A stretch of 64,000 bases of DNA from Streptomyces corallincola (GTDB lineage Bacteria > Actinomycetota > Actinomycetes > Streptomycetales > Streptomycetaceae), in contig NZ_JAHRXF010000032.1 of NCBI RefSeq assembly GCF_019104725.1, positions 1 through 64,000 of the forward strand, written 5' to 3'. Shown piece by piece: positions 35,710 through 44,477 of this stretch. The notes below the pieces were generated by a model that saw nothing but the letters and a program-made list of their open reading frames with translations, searched no databases and was not told the DNA's origin. The translations under genes were made by a program, and so were the position numbers. Every line of letters starts with the position of its first letter. Positions within the stretch are counted from its first letter, which is position 1.

Positions 35710-36951
35710 TCAGAACCCGTGCGGCAGCCACGGTGCCCGGACCGACCCGAACGCCACCGACGCCTCCGCCAGCGCACCCGGCCGCAGCTCCCGCACCCGC
35801 CCGGCCGACGCCAGCGCGGCGAGGCTCGTACCGCCCAGGTAGGCCGCCCCCAACTCCCTCGCGGAGAGCGCCAGTTCGGGCGCGTCCCCGGTGCGCTCGC
35901 AGACCGCGCCCTTCGCGTCGCCCGACAGCCGCCAACTCCCCGCGTTCCAGGGGCAGAAGTCGTCCTCCACCGCCAACACCACATCCACCGGCGCCTGATA
36001 CGTCCGCGCGGCCAGCGCCGCCCCCACGTCCACCAGCCGGACGTATCCCGAGTCCGACAGACGCGGCAGACAGCGCCGGGTGTCGGAGACCAGGTGCTGC
36101 CACGCGTCGTCCACCGGGCGCCGCCGCACGACCAGCTTCGACATCAGGTCGATGCCGAACAGGAACCGCCACAACGCGGCCCCGCTCGCCGGGTCCAGCG
36201 CGTCCAGGTCCTCCAGCGTCACCGTGCCGTCGTGCCCCGACGGACCCCAGCCGACCTTCGTACGGAACCGGGCGTACCCGGTGACCTCGCCGTCGCGCTC
36301 CGCGACCACGCACTGGAGCGCCGACGCCCCGTCCCGGTGGATCTCCGGGTCCAGCACCACCGCCCGCTCCCAGCCGGGCCGCCGGACCAGCAGGCCGGGC
36401 CGGGTGGGCACCAGCGCCGCGTACACCGCCTCGCACTCCGGCAGCGCGGCGACCGGGTCCGCGTACCGCAGCCGTACCGCGTCCGTGCCCGGCGGCACCG
36501 CCAGGGTCACCCGGCCGGTGTCGATCTCGGCGGAGACCTTCGCGGTCGCCGCGCCGTACCCGAAACGCCCGTAGATCGCGGGCTCCGAGGCCAGCAGCAC
36601 CGCCAGCGGCTCACCGCGCCCGCGCGCGTCGTCCAGCAGGCGCCGCATCATCGCGGTCAGCACCCCGCGCCGCCGGTGCGTCGCCGCCACGCTCACCATC
36701 GTCACGCCCGCCGCCGGGACCGGGGCGCCGCCCGGCACCGTGATCCGGAACGAGAACGCCCCGGATGTCCCCACGCACAGCTCCCCGTCCCAGGCGCCCA
36801 GCGAGCGGTCGCACTCGGTCAGCGACCGGTCCAGCTCCCGTTCCTCCTCCGACACCGGCCCCGCGCCGAACGCCCGCACCAGATTCCCCCACCAGCCGTC
36901 CCACTGTTCCGGCCGCAGTTCCCGCAGTTCGACCCTCGGCTCATCGCTCAT
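35710..36951 (-). CDS. GNAT N-acetyltransferase, Eis-like
   Basis: The 413-aa protein has an N-terminal GNAT domain with the acetyl-CoA loop VSVAATHRRRGVLTAMMRRL, then ASEPAIYGRFGYGAATAKVS containing the conserved Tyr, a second degenerate GNAT-like domain, and an SCP2-like C-terminal part ending PHGF. This is the layout of Eis proteins, which use the C-terminal carboxylate in catalysis and acetylate amines including aminoglycosides. The natural substrate here is unknown. The start codon has no clear ribosome-binding site. Confidence 0.85.
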   Translation of the reverse strand: MSDEPRVELRELRPEQWDGWWGNLVRAFGAGPVSEEERELDRSLTECDRSLGAWDGELCVGTSGAFSFRITVPGGAPVPAAGVTMVSVAATHRRRGVLTAMMRRLLDDARGRGEPLAVLLASEPAIYGRFGYGAATAKVSAEIDTGRVTLAVPPGTDAVRLRYADPVAALPECEAVYAALVPTRPGLLVRRPGWERAVVLDPEIHRDGASALQCVVAERDGEVTGYARFRTKVGWGPSGHDGTVTLEDLDALDPASGAALWRFLFGIDLMSKLVVRRRPVDDAWQHLVSDTRRCLPRLSDSGYVRLVDVGAALAARTYQAPVDVVLAVEDDFCPWNAGSWRLSGDAKGAVCERTGDAPELALSARELGAAYLGGTSLAALASAGRVRELRPGALAEASVAFGSVRAPWLPHGF

Positions 36952-37121
36952 ACGACATGGCTACCAGGGGCGCGGAAAGCCGGGCCAGCCAATTTCGGCC
37001 GGACGCCCCCGCTCCGCCCCCGCATGCCGTTGACTGTGAGACGGACCGGGAGCGACCCCCTCCCGCCGTCCCTTCCGGCGGACAAGTGGGACCTCCCGTG
37101 CCAAGCGGCCGGTCCGATGGA

Positions 37122-37127
37122 TAGGGT
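37122..37127 (+). promoter_or_regulatory. -10 hexamer of the PP2C phosphatase gene
   Basis: TAGGGT ends 8 nt before the ATG with no ribosome-binding site between, consistent with a leaderless mRNA. Confidence 0.4.
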
Positions 37128-37135
37128 CCCGATCG

Positions 37136-38311
37136 ATGGCAGCAGGACGAGAGCGGCGCGCGAAGGCCGACACGTTCACGGCCCGGTGCAGAATGCAGTG
37201 GCACCGGGTCCGCGTCGCGCTGCGCAGAAGCGCCGTGGACTACTTCCGCGGCGACGGCTCCGACTGGGTCGCCTTCGTCGGCCTGCTGCTCACCGTCCCG
37301 CTGCTCGCCGCCGTCACGATGGCCAACTCGGTGTGGTGCTCACCGGCCACCCTGGTGCTCCCGATCGTCGCGGGCGGGCTGCTGCTCCGCCCGGCCAGCC
37401 TGCTCGGCCTCTACGCCACCGCCGCCACCGCGCTCATCGTGGAATCGGTACGGCTCGGCCCGTACACCGAGGGCCCCTCGCGGGTCACCCCCGGTGTCGT
37501 CCTGGTCGTCGCCGCCTGCGGTTTCTTCGGACTGCTCACCGCCCAGTTCCGCAGCCGGGTCGGCGTGCCCTGGCGGCGCGGCGGCACCATGCTGTTCGAC
37601 CTGCGCGAACGCATCCGCGTGCAGAGCGCCCTGCCCAAGCTGCCGCCGGGCTGGCACCACGAGATGGCACTCCGCCCGGCGGGCGGCCAGTCCTTCTCCG
37701 GGGACTTCGTCGTCGCCGCCCGCACCCACGGCGAACGCACCCTCGAGGTCGTCCTCACCGACGTCTCCGGCAAGGGCATGGACGCCGCCTCCCGCGCCCT
37801 GCTGCTGTCCGGCGCCTTTGGCGGGCTGCTCGGCTCGCTGCCCCCGCACGCCTTCCTCACCGCCGCCAACGGCTATCTGCTCCGCCAGGACTGGGAGGAG
37901 GGGTTCGCCACCTCCATCCACCTCGTCCTCGACCTCGACTCCGGGGACTACGAGCTGTACTCGGCGGGCCATCCGCCGGGGCTCCAGCTCAGCTCGGGCA
38001 GCGGACGCTGGGAGGAGAAGTCCGCCGACGGCCCCCTCCTCGGCGTATACGACGGCGCCCAGTTCGACTCCGTGAAGGGCTCGCTGCGCCCCGGCGACGT
38101 GCTGATGCTCTTCACCGACGGCCTGGTGGAGACCGCCGAACGGGACATCGTCGAAGGCATCGACCGGCTCACCGGCGAGGCCGACCGCTATGTCGCGGGC
38201 GGTTTCCACGGCGCCGCCTGGCACCTCATCGAGGCCGTCGCCAAGGACGTCAACGACGACCGCGCCCTGCTGCTCATCTGCCGCGAGGCGTCCGCCCCGT
38301 CCGCCCGCTGA
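37136..38311 (+). CDS. Membrane-bound PP2C/SpoIIE-family protein phosphatase
   Basis: The 391-aa protein has about three to four membrane helices (residues 45-145, such as WVAFVGLLLTVPLLAAVTMA) and a cytoplasmic PPM/SpoIIE domain. Metal and core motifs are GDFVVAARTHGERTLEVVLT, DVSGKGMDAA, AGHPPGLQLS, LFTDGLVET and NDDRALLLI. SpoIIE-type enzymes dephosphorylate anti-anti-sigma factors in partner-switching cascades; the partner is not encoded nearby. No PAS or GAF sensor is present, so sensing may be through the membrane region. Confidence 0.87.
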   Translation: MAAGRERRAKADTFTARCRMQWHRVRVALRRSAVDYFRGDGSDWVAFVGLLLTVPLLAAVTMANSVWCSPATLVLPIVAGGLLLRPASLLGLYATAATALIVESVRLGPYTEGPSRVTPGVVLVVAACGFFGLLTAQFRSRVGVPWRRGGTMLFDLRERIRVQSALPKLPPGWHHEMALRPAGGQSFSGDFVVAARTHGERTLEVVLTDVSGKGMDAASRALLLSGAFGGLLGSLPPHAFLTAANGYLLRQDWEEGFATSIHLVLDLDSGDYELYSAGHPPGLQLSSGSGRWEEKSADGPLLGVYDGAQFDSVKGSLRPGDVLMLFTDGLVETAERDIVEGIDRLTGEADRYVAGGFHGAAWHLIEAVAKDVNDDRALLLICREASAPSAR

Positions 38312-38343
38312 CAACTCCCGCCCCCGTGGCGGACACTGGGCCG

Positions 38344-38796
38344 ATGACCGACGTACCGCCCCGCCTGACCCTCACCGAGGTCGAGGCCCTCGCCCGTGCC
38401 GCCCACGAGGGGCAGACCGACAAGGCGGGCCGCCCCTACGCCGAACACCTCGCCGCCGTCGCCGAAGGCGTCCGCGCCCGAGGCGGCGACCCCGACCAGA
38501 TCGCCGCCGCCTGGCTGCACGACGCCGTCGAGGACGACGCGCTCTCCGCCGCCCGGCTCGCCGCGGCCGCCCTCTCCGACCGTACGAAGGCCATCGTCCT
38601 CGCCCTCACCGGACACCCCGGGGAGCAGCCCGAGGCGTACGCCGCCCGCATCCTCGCCACACCGGGCGCCCCGCTGGTCAAGGAGGCCGACCTCGCCCAC
38701 AACGCCGACCCCGCCCGGCTGGCCGTACTCGACGGGCCGACCCGGAAACGGCTGACGGAGAAGTACGCGCGGATGCGCGGACTTCTCCGTCAGTGA
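38344..38796 (+). CDS. HD-domain protein, RelA/SpoT hydrolase-like
   Basis: The 150-aa protein consists of one HD domain: AHEGQTDKAGRPYAEHLAAV, then AAAWLHDAVEDD (the HD metal pair), then VKEADLAHNADPARL. This resembles the hydrolase half of RelA/SpoT and small stand-alone HD proteins (Mesh1-like), so a nucleotide phosphohydrolase role is plausible but unproven. A GACACT box 6 nt before ATG and no ribosome-binding site suggest a leaderless mRNA. It lies 32 bp after the phosphatase. Confidence 0.75.
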   Translation: MTDVPPRLTLTEVEALARAAHEGQTDKAGRPYAEHLAAVAEGVRARGGDPDQIAAAWLHDAVEDDALSAARLAAAALSDRTKAIVLALTGHPGEQPEAYAARILATPGAPLVKEADLAHNADPARLAVLDGPTRKRLTEKYARMRGLLRQ

Positions 38797-38821
38797 GCCG
38801 TGTCCCCGGTGGGCCGGGGTG

Positions 38822-40015
38822 TCAGACCCCGGCCTTCTCTCGCTCGGGCTCCCGCTGCTGCCGCCCACGGGCCACCTCGGCGGCGTCCTCGCGGAAGATC
38901 CAGTCCACCTTGGGCTCCATAGCGAAGCGGAACACCCGCTGGACCGGCTTGGTGCACAGCAGGGTGACCATCAGGGCCGCGCCCACCGAGACCACCACGA
39001 GACCCAGCACCCCGGAGTCCTCGGCCAGGTCGAAACCGCCCGCGTATCCGGTGCTCTTCACCACGAACCCGTGCAGCAGGTAGCCGTACAGCGTGCCGCC
39101 GCCCAGCGCCGTGAACCACATCCGGCGCCCCGGCACCCAGGCAAGGAAGCACGCGGTGAGCACCACCGAGCAGCCGAACATGGCCAGCGACATCACCGGC
39201 CCCGCCCACCACGGCGCGCCCAGGTCCTGCGCGGAACCCTGCCGGTAGAACCAGCTGCCGTTCATGCGCGGCACCGTCCACCAGGCGACGAACAGCGCCA
39301 CCGCGACCACCGGCACCGACAGCGCCCGCGCCCGCCACCGCCGTACGAGCGAGAAGTGCTCCGGCTTGAGACACAGACCGAGCACGAAGCAGGGCAGGAA
39401 CTGCACGACCCGGCCCAGGTCCAGCGACCCGTCCACGCCCGGCGCGATCGAACCGCACACCGCGATGCCCAGCGCGATCGGCAGCGGCCAGCGGACCATC
39501 TTCCAGATCGGGGTCGTCAGGCGCCAGATGAACAGCGCGCACAGGAACCACGTCAGGTAGTACGGGATGAACAGATTCAGCGTCAGTTCCGCGCCGCCCG
39601 CGTAGTGCCGGAACAGCGAGTAGGCGAGCTGGAAGATCAGGTACGGCACCACGACGCTGGTGAGCAGCCGCTTCAGCTTGGCCGGGCGGAGGTCGAAATT
39701 CCGCGAGAAGTAGCCGGAGATGATGATGAACGCCGGCATGTGGAAGGTGTAGACGAAGTTGTAGAGCCCCTCGACGACCCGGTGGTCGCTCTTGACCGCC
39801 GCCCAGGTGTGCCCGAGCGCCACCAGGACGATCGCCAGGTACTTGGCGTTGTCGAAGAAGGCGTCGCGCTGGCCGCCCGATGGTCTGGCTCCGGCGGCGG
39901 ACGGTGGTTCACCGGTCCGCGCCGGGACACGGGGTTCGGGCACTCCGTCGGCCGGCTGCTGTGCCGGGGGGAGCGGCCTGCGGTTCTGGCCGTGGGGGGA
40001 GGCGGCGTCAAACAT
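38822..40015 (-). CDS. Membrane acyltransferase family 3 protein
   Basis: The 397-aa protein has a disordered Pro/Ala-rich N-terminus of about 50 residues, then about ten helices. It contains the acyltransferase-3 landmarks FFDNAKYLAIVLVALGHTWA (catalytic His) and YNFVYTFHMPAFIIISGYFS, and a late LYGYLLHGF. Such proteins O-acetylate cell-surface sugars or other acceptors. The ATG at 40015 is chosen over 40066: TAGGGT (40023-40028 on the minus strand) is only 7 nt before it, with a TTTACG -35-like box at 18-bp spacing, implying a leaderless mRNA. Confidence 0.85.
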   Translation of the reverse strand: MFDAASPHGQNRRPLPPAQQPADGVPEPRVPARTGEPPSAAGARPSGGQRDAFFDNAKYLAIVLVALGHTWAAVKSDHRVVEGLYNFVYTFHMPAFIIISGYFSRNFDLRPAKLKRLLTSVVVPYLIFQLAYSLFRHYAGGAELTLNLFIPYYLTWFLCALFIWRLTTPIWKMVRWPLPIALGIAVCGSIAPGVDGSLDLGRVVQFLPCFVLGLCLKPEHFSLVRRWRARALSVPVVAVALFVAWWTVPRMNGSWFYRQGSAQDLGAPWWAGPVMSLAMFGCSVVLTACFLAWVPGRRMWFTALGGGTLYGYLLHGFVVKSTGYAGGFDLAEDSGVLGLVVVSVGAALMVTLLCTKPVQRVFRFAMEPKVDWIFREDAAEVARGRQQREPEREKAGV

Positions 40016-40204
40016 CTCAGGCACCCTAACGTCGAGAGTGGGATTCCGTAAAACCCCCGCGGTCATTCCTGGTTATCACGATCGGATACCCCGGCATTAG
40101 CGCGGCGTGCCTCCGCTGTTCGCGTGATGATGGGAACATCCGGGTCCCGCGTTCACCCTCGATGTACCGATTCATCCTGACTAATTGGGTCATTTGCCAG
40201 TGGT

Positions 40205-40230
40205 GCACAGGTAATTGCAATTACCTGTGC
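40205..40230. promoter_or_regulatory. Perfect 26-bp palindrome
   Basis: Two 13-bp arms, GCACAGGTAATTG and its exact complement, abut without a spacer. The palindrome lies in an AT-rich part of the 451-bp spacer between the acyltransferase start (minus) and a small membrane-protein gene (plus). It is about 190 bp from the acyltransferase start and 240 bp from the other gene. It looks like a high-affinity dimer operator. The rest of the spacer shows no supported gene. Confidence 0.6.
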
Positions 40231-40466
40231 GCGGGATGTGTGGACAACGAAACCAACGCCGCCGGGGACACGTTCCGCGACATCGCCGCCGACCGGCGCC
40301 GGGTGTCCCGAATTGCCGCACCCGTCCCGGCCGGTGCCCTCCTCCCCGCCCACGTTCCGTCATGACCCGCATAGGAGGGGCTGGTTGGTGGCACGATGTC
40401 TCTGGCGGAGGTACCTGGCCGTACCTCCGGGCCGGGAGAGCGGACCGACCGAGGGTGTGATCAGTT

Positions 40467-40661
40467 GTGGCCATATCGCTGTCCGTGGTGGTGCTGTTGG
40501 CGGTCATCCTTGTCGTCCTGATGCGGGGAGGGAGCATCAAGGCTGGCCCCGCCATCGTGGCGATGCTCTTCGGCTTCTTCCTCGCGTCGAGCGGCATGGC
40601 ACCGTCCATCCAGCGCTTCCTGAACTCGATAGCGGAGATGATCAACTCCATCAAGTTCTGA
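40467..40661 (+). CDS. Small conserved membrane protein (64 aa)
   Basis: The GTG-initiated product has two hydrophobic helices (ISLSVVVLLAVILVVLMRGG and AGPAIVAMLFGFFLASSGMA) and an amphipathic C-terminal helix ending NSIKF. I recognise it as a recurrent Streptomyces small membrane protein of unknown function, related in look to proteins found near plasmid transfer or spore genes; no function is assigned. A strong hairpin follows. Confidence 0.65.
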   Translation: MAISLSVVVLLAVILVVLMRGGSIKAGPAIVAMLFGFFLASSGMAPSIQRFLNSIAEMINSIKF

Positions 40662-40684
40662 GGAACGCGGTACCCGAGAACGCC

Positions 40685-40726
40685 GGAAGGCCCCGTGGCG
40701 AGACGAGTCTCACCACGGGGCCTTCC
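40685..40726. terminator. Long bidirectional hairpin between small gene and tRNA-Gly
   Basis: GGAAGGCCCCGTGG pairs with its complement 14 nt later, and the intervening GAGAC-ga-GTCTC extends the stem after one mismatch, giving about 19 bp in total. It terminates the plus-strand gene and the minus-strand tRNA. Confidence 0.75.
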
Positions 40727-40733
40727 GTGTCGG

Positions 40734-40804
40734 AGCGGGCGACGGGAATCGAACCCGCGTAGCTAGTTTGGAAGACTAGGGCTCTACCATTGAGCTACGC
40801 CCGC
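40734..40804 (-). tRNA. tRNA-Gly (anticodon TCC)
   Basis: The cloverleaf is complete on the minus strand: acceptor GCGGGCG/CGCCCGC, D arm GCTC-AATGGTA-GAGC, anticodon arm CTAGTCTTCCAAACTAG with TCC, T arm GCGGGTTCGATTCCCGT. CCA is not encoded. Confidence 0.95.
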
Positions 40805-40993
40805 ACGCACACCGGTACGCAGGGCGACCGGGGCACTGCGCAGCATCGTAGCGGGTCGCCCGGCGCGGAGGCGAACGAGCCGCCCCGGCGGAGGCGGAGA
40901 GCCTTCCCCCGCGGAGGCGGACGGGTCGTGGCGTGGCCCGGTGGAGCGGCCGACGGACCGCTGCCGGGCATGTACCCTACGTGTCGCACCAGA

Positions 40994-41070
40994 CGGGGTG
41001 TGGCGCAGCTTGGTAGCGCGTCCGCTTTGGGAGCGGAAGGCCGTGGGTTCAAATCCCGCCACCCCGACCA
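40994..41070 (+). tRNA. tRNA-Pro (anticodon TGG)
   Basis: Acceptor CGGGGTG/CACCCCG, D arm GCGCAGCTTGGTAGCGC, anticodon arm TCCGCTTTGGGAGCGGA with TGG, T arm GTGGGTTCAAATCCCGC are all present. The terminal CCA is encoded (41068-41070). Confidence 0.95.
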
Positions 41071-41103
41071 CCCGGCCCCCGGGCGTCCGCGGACGGCCGC
41101 CTT

Positions 41104-41132
41104 TTGGGACGCCGACCGCCTGCGGCTACTAT
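41104..41132 (+). promoter_or_regulatory. Probable tig promoter
   Basis: TTGGGA (41104) and TACTAT (41127) are spaced 17 bp, a good housekeeping-sigma promoter 123 bp before the tig start. Confidence 0.6.
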
Positions 41133-41254
41133 GCAAGCTGCGCGCCCGTGTGTCCCGGCCCACCCCGGCCGGTGAACTCCTCCGGGCAGCTGATCCGCCG
41201 GTCCTTTCGTGGTGCCGGTGAACCCCGAGAAGTCAGCCACAAGGAGACCGAACC

Positions 41255-42625
41255 GTGAAGAGCGCCGTGGAGACCCTGAACCCGACTCGGGTTCGGCTCA
41301 CTGTCGAGGTGCCCTTCGAGGAGCTCAAGGACAGCCTCGACGCGGCGTACAGCAAGATCAACCAGCAGGTCACGGTGAAGGGCTTCCGCAAGGGCAAGAT
41401 CCCCGCCCGCGTCATCGACCAGCGGTTCGGCCGCGGTGCGGTGCTGGAGGAGGCCGTCAACGACGCGCTCCCGAAGTTCTACACCGAGGCCGTCAACGAG
41501 GCGGAGCTGAGCCCGCTCGGCCAGCCCGACGTGGACATCACGGAGCTGAAGGACGGCGAGACGCTGAACTTCACCGCCGAGGTGGACGTGCGCCCGGCCC
41601 TGGAGATCCCCGACTACTCGGGCATCGAGGTCGAGGTGGACGCCGTCGAGGTCACCGACGAGGACATCGACAAGTCGGTCGAGCAGCTCCGCGAGCGCTT
41701 CGCCTCCACCTCCCCGGTGGAGCGTGCCGCCGAGGACGGCGACGTCGTCACCATCGACCTCGAGGCCAAGGTGGACGGCGAGGTGCTGGAGGACGGCATC
41801 GCCGACGGCGTCTCCTACACCATCGGTTCCGGCGAGCTGCTCGACGGCATCGACGAGGCCGTCAAGGGCAAGTCCGCGGGCGAGGAGGCGGTCTTCACCT
41901 CCGAGCTGAAGGGCGGCTCCGCCGCGGGCAAGGAGGCCGAGGTCACCGTCAAGGTCGGCCAGGTCGCCGCCCGTGAACTGCCCGCGCTGGACGACGACTT
42001 CGCGCAGCTGGCCTCCGAGTTCGACACGCTGGACGAGCTGCGGGCCGACAGCGCCAAGCGGCTCGCCGACATGAAGAAGTACGACCAGGCCACCCAGGCC
42101 CAGGAGCGCGTCCTCGACAAGCTCCTCGAACTGGTCGAGATCCCGGTCCCCGAGAAGCTCCTCGAGGACGAGATCGGCACCCGCAAGCACAACCTGGAGC
42201 ACCACCAGCTCGGGCAGATGGGGCTCACCCTCGACAAGTACCTGGAGATCCAGGGCAAGACCGCCGAGGAGTTCGAGACCGAGACCCGCGACGCGGCGGT
42301 CAAGGGCATCAAGACCCAGTTCGTCCTGGACGAGCTGGTGAAGAAGGAGAACCTCAACGTCAACCAGGAGGAGCTCACCGAGCACCTCATGCGGCGTGCG
42401 GCATCCTCCGGCATGTCCCCCGACCAGTTCGCCCAGGCCGTCGTCGAGGGCGGCCAGGTTCCGCTGCTCGTCGGCGAGGTCGCCCGCGGCAAGGCCCTGG
42501 CCGTCGTGGTCGAGGCCGCCTCGGTCAAGGACACCAACGGCGAGGTCGTGGACCTCGACGACGAGGACGAGGAGACGGAGGCCGCCGAGGCGTCCGACTC
42601 CACCGAGGAGACCACCGGCGCCTGA
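41255..42625 (+). CDS. tig: Trigger factor chaperone
   Basis: The 456-aa ribosome-bound chaperone and peptidyl-prolyl isomerase meets nascent chains. The N-terminal ribosome-binding loop GFRKGKIPARVIDQRFG is intact, followed by the FKBP-like PPIase domain (EDGDVVTIDLEAKVDGEVLE) and the helical substrate cradle. The C-terminus is an acidic Glu/Asp tail (LDDEDEETEAAEASDSTEE). AAGGAG precedes the GTG. It is upstream of clpP1-clpP2-clpX, the usual arrangement, but separated from them by a strong palindrome and a separate ClgR-linked promoter. Confidence 0.96.
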   Translation: MKSAVETLNPTRVRLTVEVPFEELKDSLDAAYSKINQQVTVKGFRKGKIPARVIDQRFGRGAVLEEAVNDALPKFYTEAVNEAELSPLGQPDVDITELKDGETLNFTAEVDVRPALEIPDYSGIEVEVDAVEVTDEDIDKSVEQLRERFASTSPVERAAEDGDVVTIDLEAKVDGEVLEDGIADGVSYTIGSGELLDGIDEAVKGKSAGEEAVFTSELKGGSAAGKEAEVTVKVGQVAARELPALDDDFAQLASEFDTLDELRADSAKRLADMKKYDQATQAQERVLDKLLELVEIPVPEKLLEDEIGTRKHNLEHHQLGQMGLTLDKYLEIQGKTAEEFETETRDAAVKGIKTQFVLDELVKKENLNVNQEELTEHLMRRAASSGMSPDQFAQAVVEGGQVPLLVGEVARGKALAVVVEAASVKDTNGEVVDLDDEDEETEAAEASDSTEETTGA

Positions 42626-42637
42626 CCAGGCCCGTAG

Positions 42638-42669
42638 GCGGGCCCCCTGGGAATTCCCAGGGGGCCCGC
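42638..42669. terminator. Perfect palindromic terminator after tig
   Basis: A 32-bp perfect palindrome centred on GAATTC (16-bp arm GCGGGCCCCCTGGGAA) begins 13 bp after the tig stop. Confidence 0.7.
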
Positions 42670-42796
42670 GCCCGTCTGGGGGCGCGCCCGAACGGGGCGC
42701 GGGGAACGGCGCGCGCGGCCACGCCCCGGCCCGCACCCGCCCGGCGTGGCCGGTCACCCCACCCGCCCCACGCGTCCCACAGACCCCACCTCGCTA

Positions 42797-42810
42797 CGCC
42801 CCCGGCGAAC
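42797..42810 (-). promoter_or_regulatory. ClgR box upstream of clpP1
   Basis: On the minus strand GTTCGC-CGGGG-GCG matches the published ClgR recognition sequence GTTCGC-N5-GCG exactly. ClgR activates clpP1, clpC and lon in Streptomyces. A TTAGGG/TAGGGT -10-like box lies about 40 bp downstream near 42848, so the site is correctly placed for activation of clpP1P2. Confidence 0.65.
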
Positions 42811-42965
42811 ACTCCCATCTCCGGGATTCCCCGAAGGGACCTGCGCGTTAGGGTCCATGAATACGAGGGCAGGGGAGTCCCCTGAAGCCCCCGGCTGGAC
42901 CTAGCAGGACCTAGCAGGACAACGTGAGACGGCCCGGCGCCGTCGTAAGACGAGCAGGTGGATAC

Positions 42966-43583
42966 GTGACGAATCTGATGCCCTCCGCCGCCGGCGAGCC
43001 CTCCATCGGTGGCGGCCTCGGTGACCAGGTCTACAACCGGCTGCTCAACGAGCGGATCATCTTCCTCGGCCAGCAGGTCGATGACGACATCGCCAACAAG
43101 ATCACCGCGCAGTTGCTGCTCCTCGCCGCCGACCCCGACAAGGACATCTACCTCTACATCAACAGTCCGGGCGGTTCGGTGACCGCGGGCATGGCGATCT
43201 ACGACACCATGCAGTTCATCCCGAACGACGTGGTCACCATCGGCATGGGCATGGCCGCCTCGATGGGGCAGTTCCTGCTCACCGGCGGCACCGCGGGCAA
43301 GCGCTTCGCCCTGCCGCACACGGACATCATGATGCACCAGGGCTCCGCGGGCCTCGGCGGTACGGTCTCGGACATCAAGATCCAGGCCCAGTACCTGCTG
43401 CGCACCAAGAAGACGATGACGGAGCTGACCGCGCTGCACTCCGGCCAGACGGAGGAGACCATCCTCCGCGACGCCGACCGCGACCGCTGGTTCACCCCCG
43501 AAGAGGCCAAGGAGTACGGTCTCATCGACGAGATCATCAGGAACGCCTCGGGTGTTCCGGGAGGCGGCGGAACCGGTGCCTGA
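42966..43583 (+). CDS. clpP1: ATP-dependent Clp protease proteolytic subunit 1
   Basis: The 205-aa serine protease subunit has the oxyanion/catalytic Ser in GMAASMGQFL (about Ser99), His in DIMMHQGSAG (about His124) and Asp near DRDRWFTPEEA. The YLYINSPGGSVTAGMAIYDT handle region is intact. GTG start follows AGGTGG. It forms a mixed tetradecamer with ClpP2 loaded by ClpX or ClpC. Expression is probably driven by ClgR from the box 156 bp upstream. The leader carries a tandem duplication CTAGCAGGAC at 42901 and 42911. Confidence 0.96.
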   Translation: MTNLMPSAAGEPSIGGGLGDQVYNRLLNERIIFLGQQVDDDIANKITAQLLLLAADPDKDIYLYINSPGGSVTAGMAIYDTMQFIPNDVVTIGMGMAASMGQFLLTGGTAGKRFALPHTDIMMHQGSAGLGGTVSDIKIQAQYLLRTKKTMTELTALHSGQTEETILRDADRDRWFTPEEAKEYGLIDEIIRNASGVPGGGGTGA

Positions 43584-43650
43584 CCGGCCCGGCCACGCCA
43601 CGCACCGCCACGTCCCCAGCCCCCAGAACGCCACCAGGACGGTGAACCCC

Positions 43651-44316
43651 ATGAACGACTTCCCCGGCGCCGCGAGCGGCCTGTACGAAGGGCCCCGCCC
43701 GGACGCCCGCTACGTGATCCCGCGCTTCGTCGAGCGCACCTCGCAGGGCGTGCGCGAGTACGACCCGTACGCGAAGCTCTTCGAGGAGCGCGTGATCTTC
43801 CTGGGCGTCCAGATCGACGACGCCTCCGCCAACGACGTCATGGCGCAGCTGCTGTGCCTGGAGTCGATGGACCCCGACCGGGACATCTCGATCTACATCA
43901 ACAGCCCCGGCGGCGACATGACGGCGCTGACGGCCATCTACGACACGATGCAGTTCGTGAAGCCCGACATCCAGACGGTCTGCATGGGCCAGGCGGCCTC
44001 CGCCGCGGCCATCCTGCTCGCCGCCGGTACGCCGGGCAAGCGCATGGCGCTGCCGAACTCCCGCGTGCTGATCCACCAGCCCGCCGGTTCCACCGGCCGC
44101 GGCCAGCTCTCCGACCTGGAGATCATCGCCAACGAGTTCACGCGGATGCGTGAGCAGCTGGAGAACATGCTGGCCAAGCACTCCAACCGGCCGCTGGAGC
44201 AGGTCCGCGAGGACATCGAGCGCGACAAGATCCTCACGGCCGAGGAAGCGCTGGAGTACGGCATCGTGGACCAGATCATCTCCACCCGGAAGATGAACAA
44301 CGAGTCGGTGCGCTGA
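43651..44316 (+). CDS. clpP2: ATP-dependent Clp protease proteolytic subunit 2
   Basis: The 221-aa subunit has Ser in GQAASAAAIL (about Ser117), His in RVLIHQPAG (about His142) and Asp near ERDKILTAEEA. The N-terminus is longer than in ClpP1 (PRPDARYVIPRFVERTSQGV). The gene follows clpP1 by 67 bp in the same transcript. A GTG three codons upstream (43642) is an alternative start. A weak 8-bp inverted repeat lies between it and clpX. Confidence 0.95.
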   Translation: MNDFPGAASGLYEGPRPDARYVIPRFVERTSQGVREYDPYAKLFEERVIFLGVQIDDASANDVMAQLLCLESMDPDRDISIYINSPGGDMTALTAIYDTMQFVKPDIQTVCMGQAASAAAILLAAGTPGKRMALPNSRVLIHQPAGSTGRGQLSDLEIIANEFTRMREQLENMLAKHSNRPLEQVREDIERDKILTAEEALEYGIVDQIISTRKMNNESVR

Positions 44317-44477
44317 CCCCCGGTTTCACCGCCCTGGCAGGGTCCACGTCGAAGTGAACCCTGCCAAGGGGGGACCGAACACCGGGCCCGGCAAGGTACC
44401 GTCGGACATAAGGCAGCACCAGGAACCGCTGGACCCCAAGGCGTCCAGGCGGCTCCCAGGCGAAGGGGAAGCACACC

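Noticed and set aside
40162..40365. 67-aa Cys-rich ORF (CQWCTGNCNYLCAGC) on the plus strand
   Set aside because: The Cys-rich part is produced by translating the perfect palindrome; there is no ribosome-binding site, and the second half has non-coding codon bias.
40739..41070. Two tRNAs flanked by inverted repeats as a possible integration site
   Set aside because: No duplicated 3' tRNA end, integrase or mobile-element gene is nearby.
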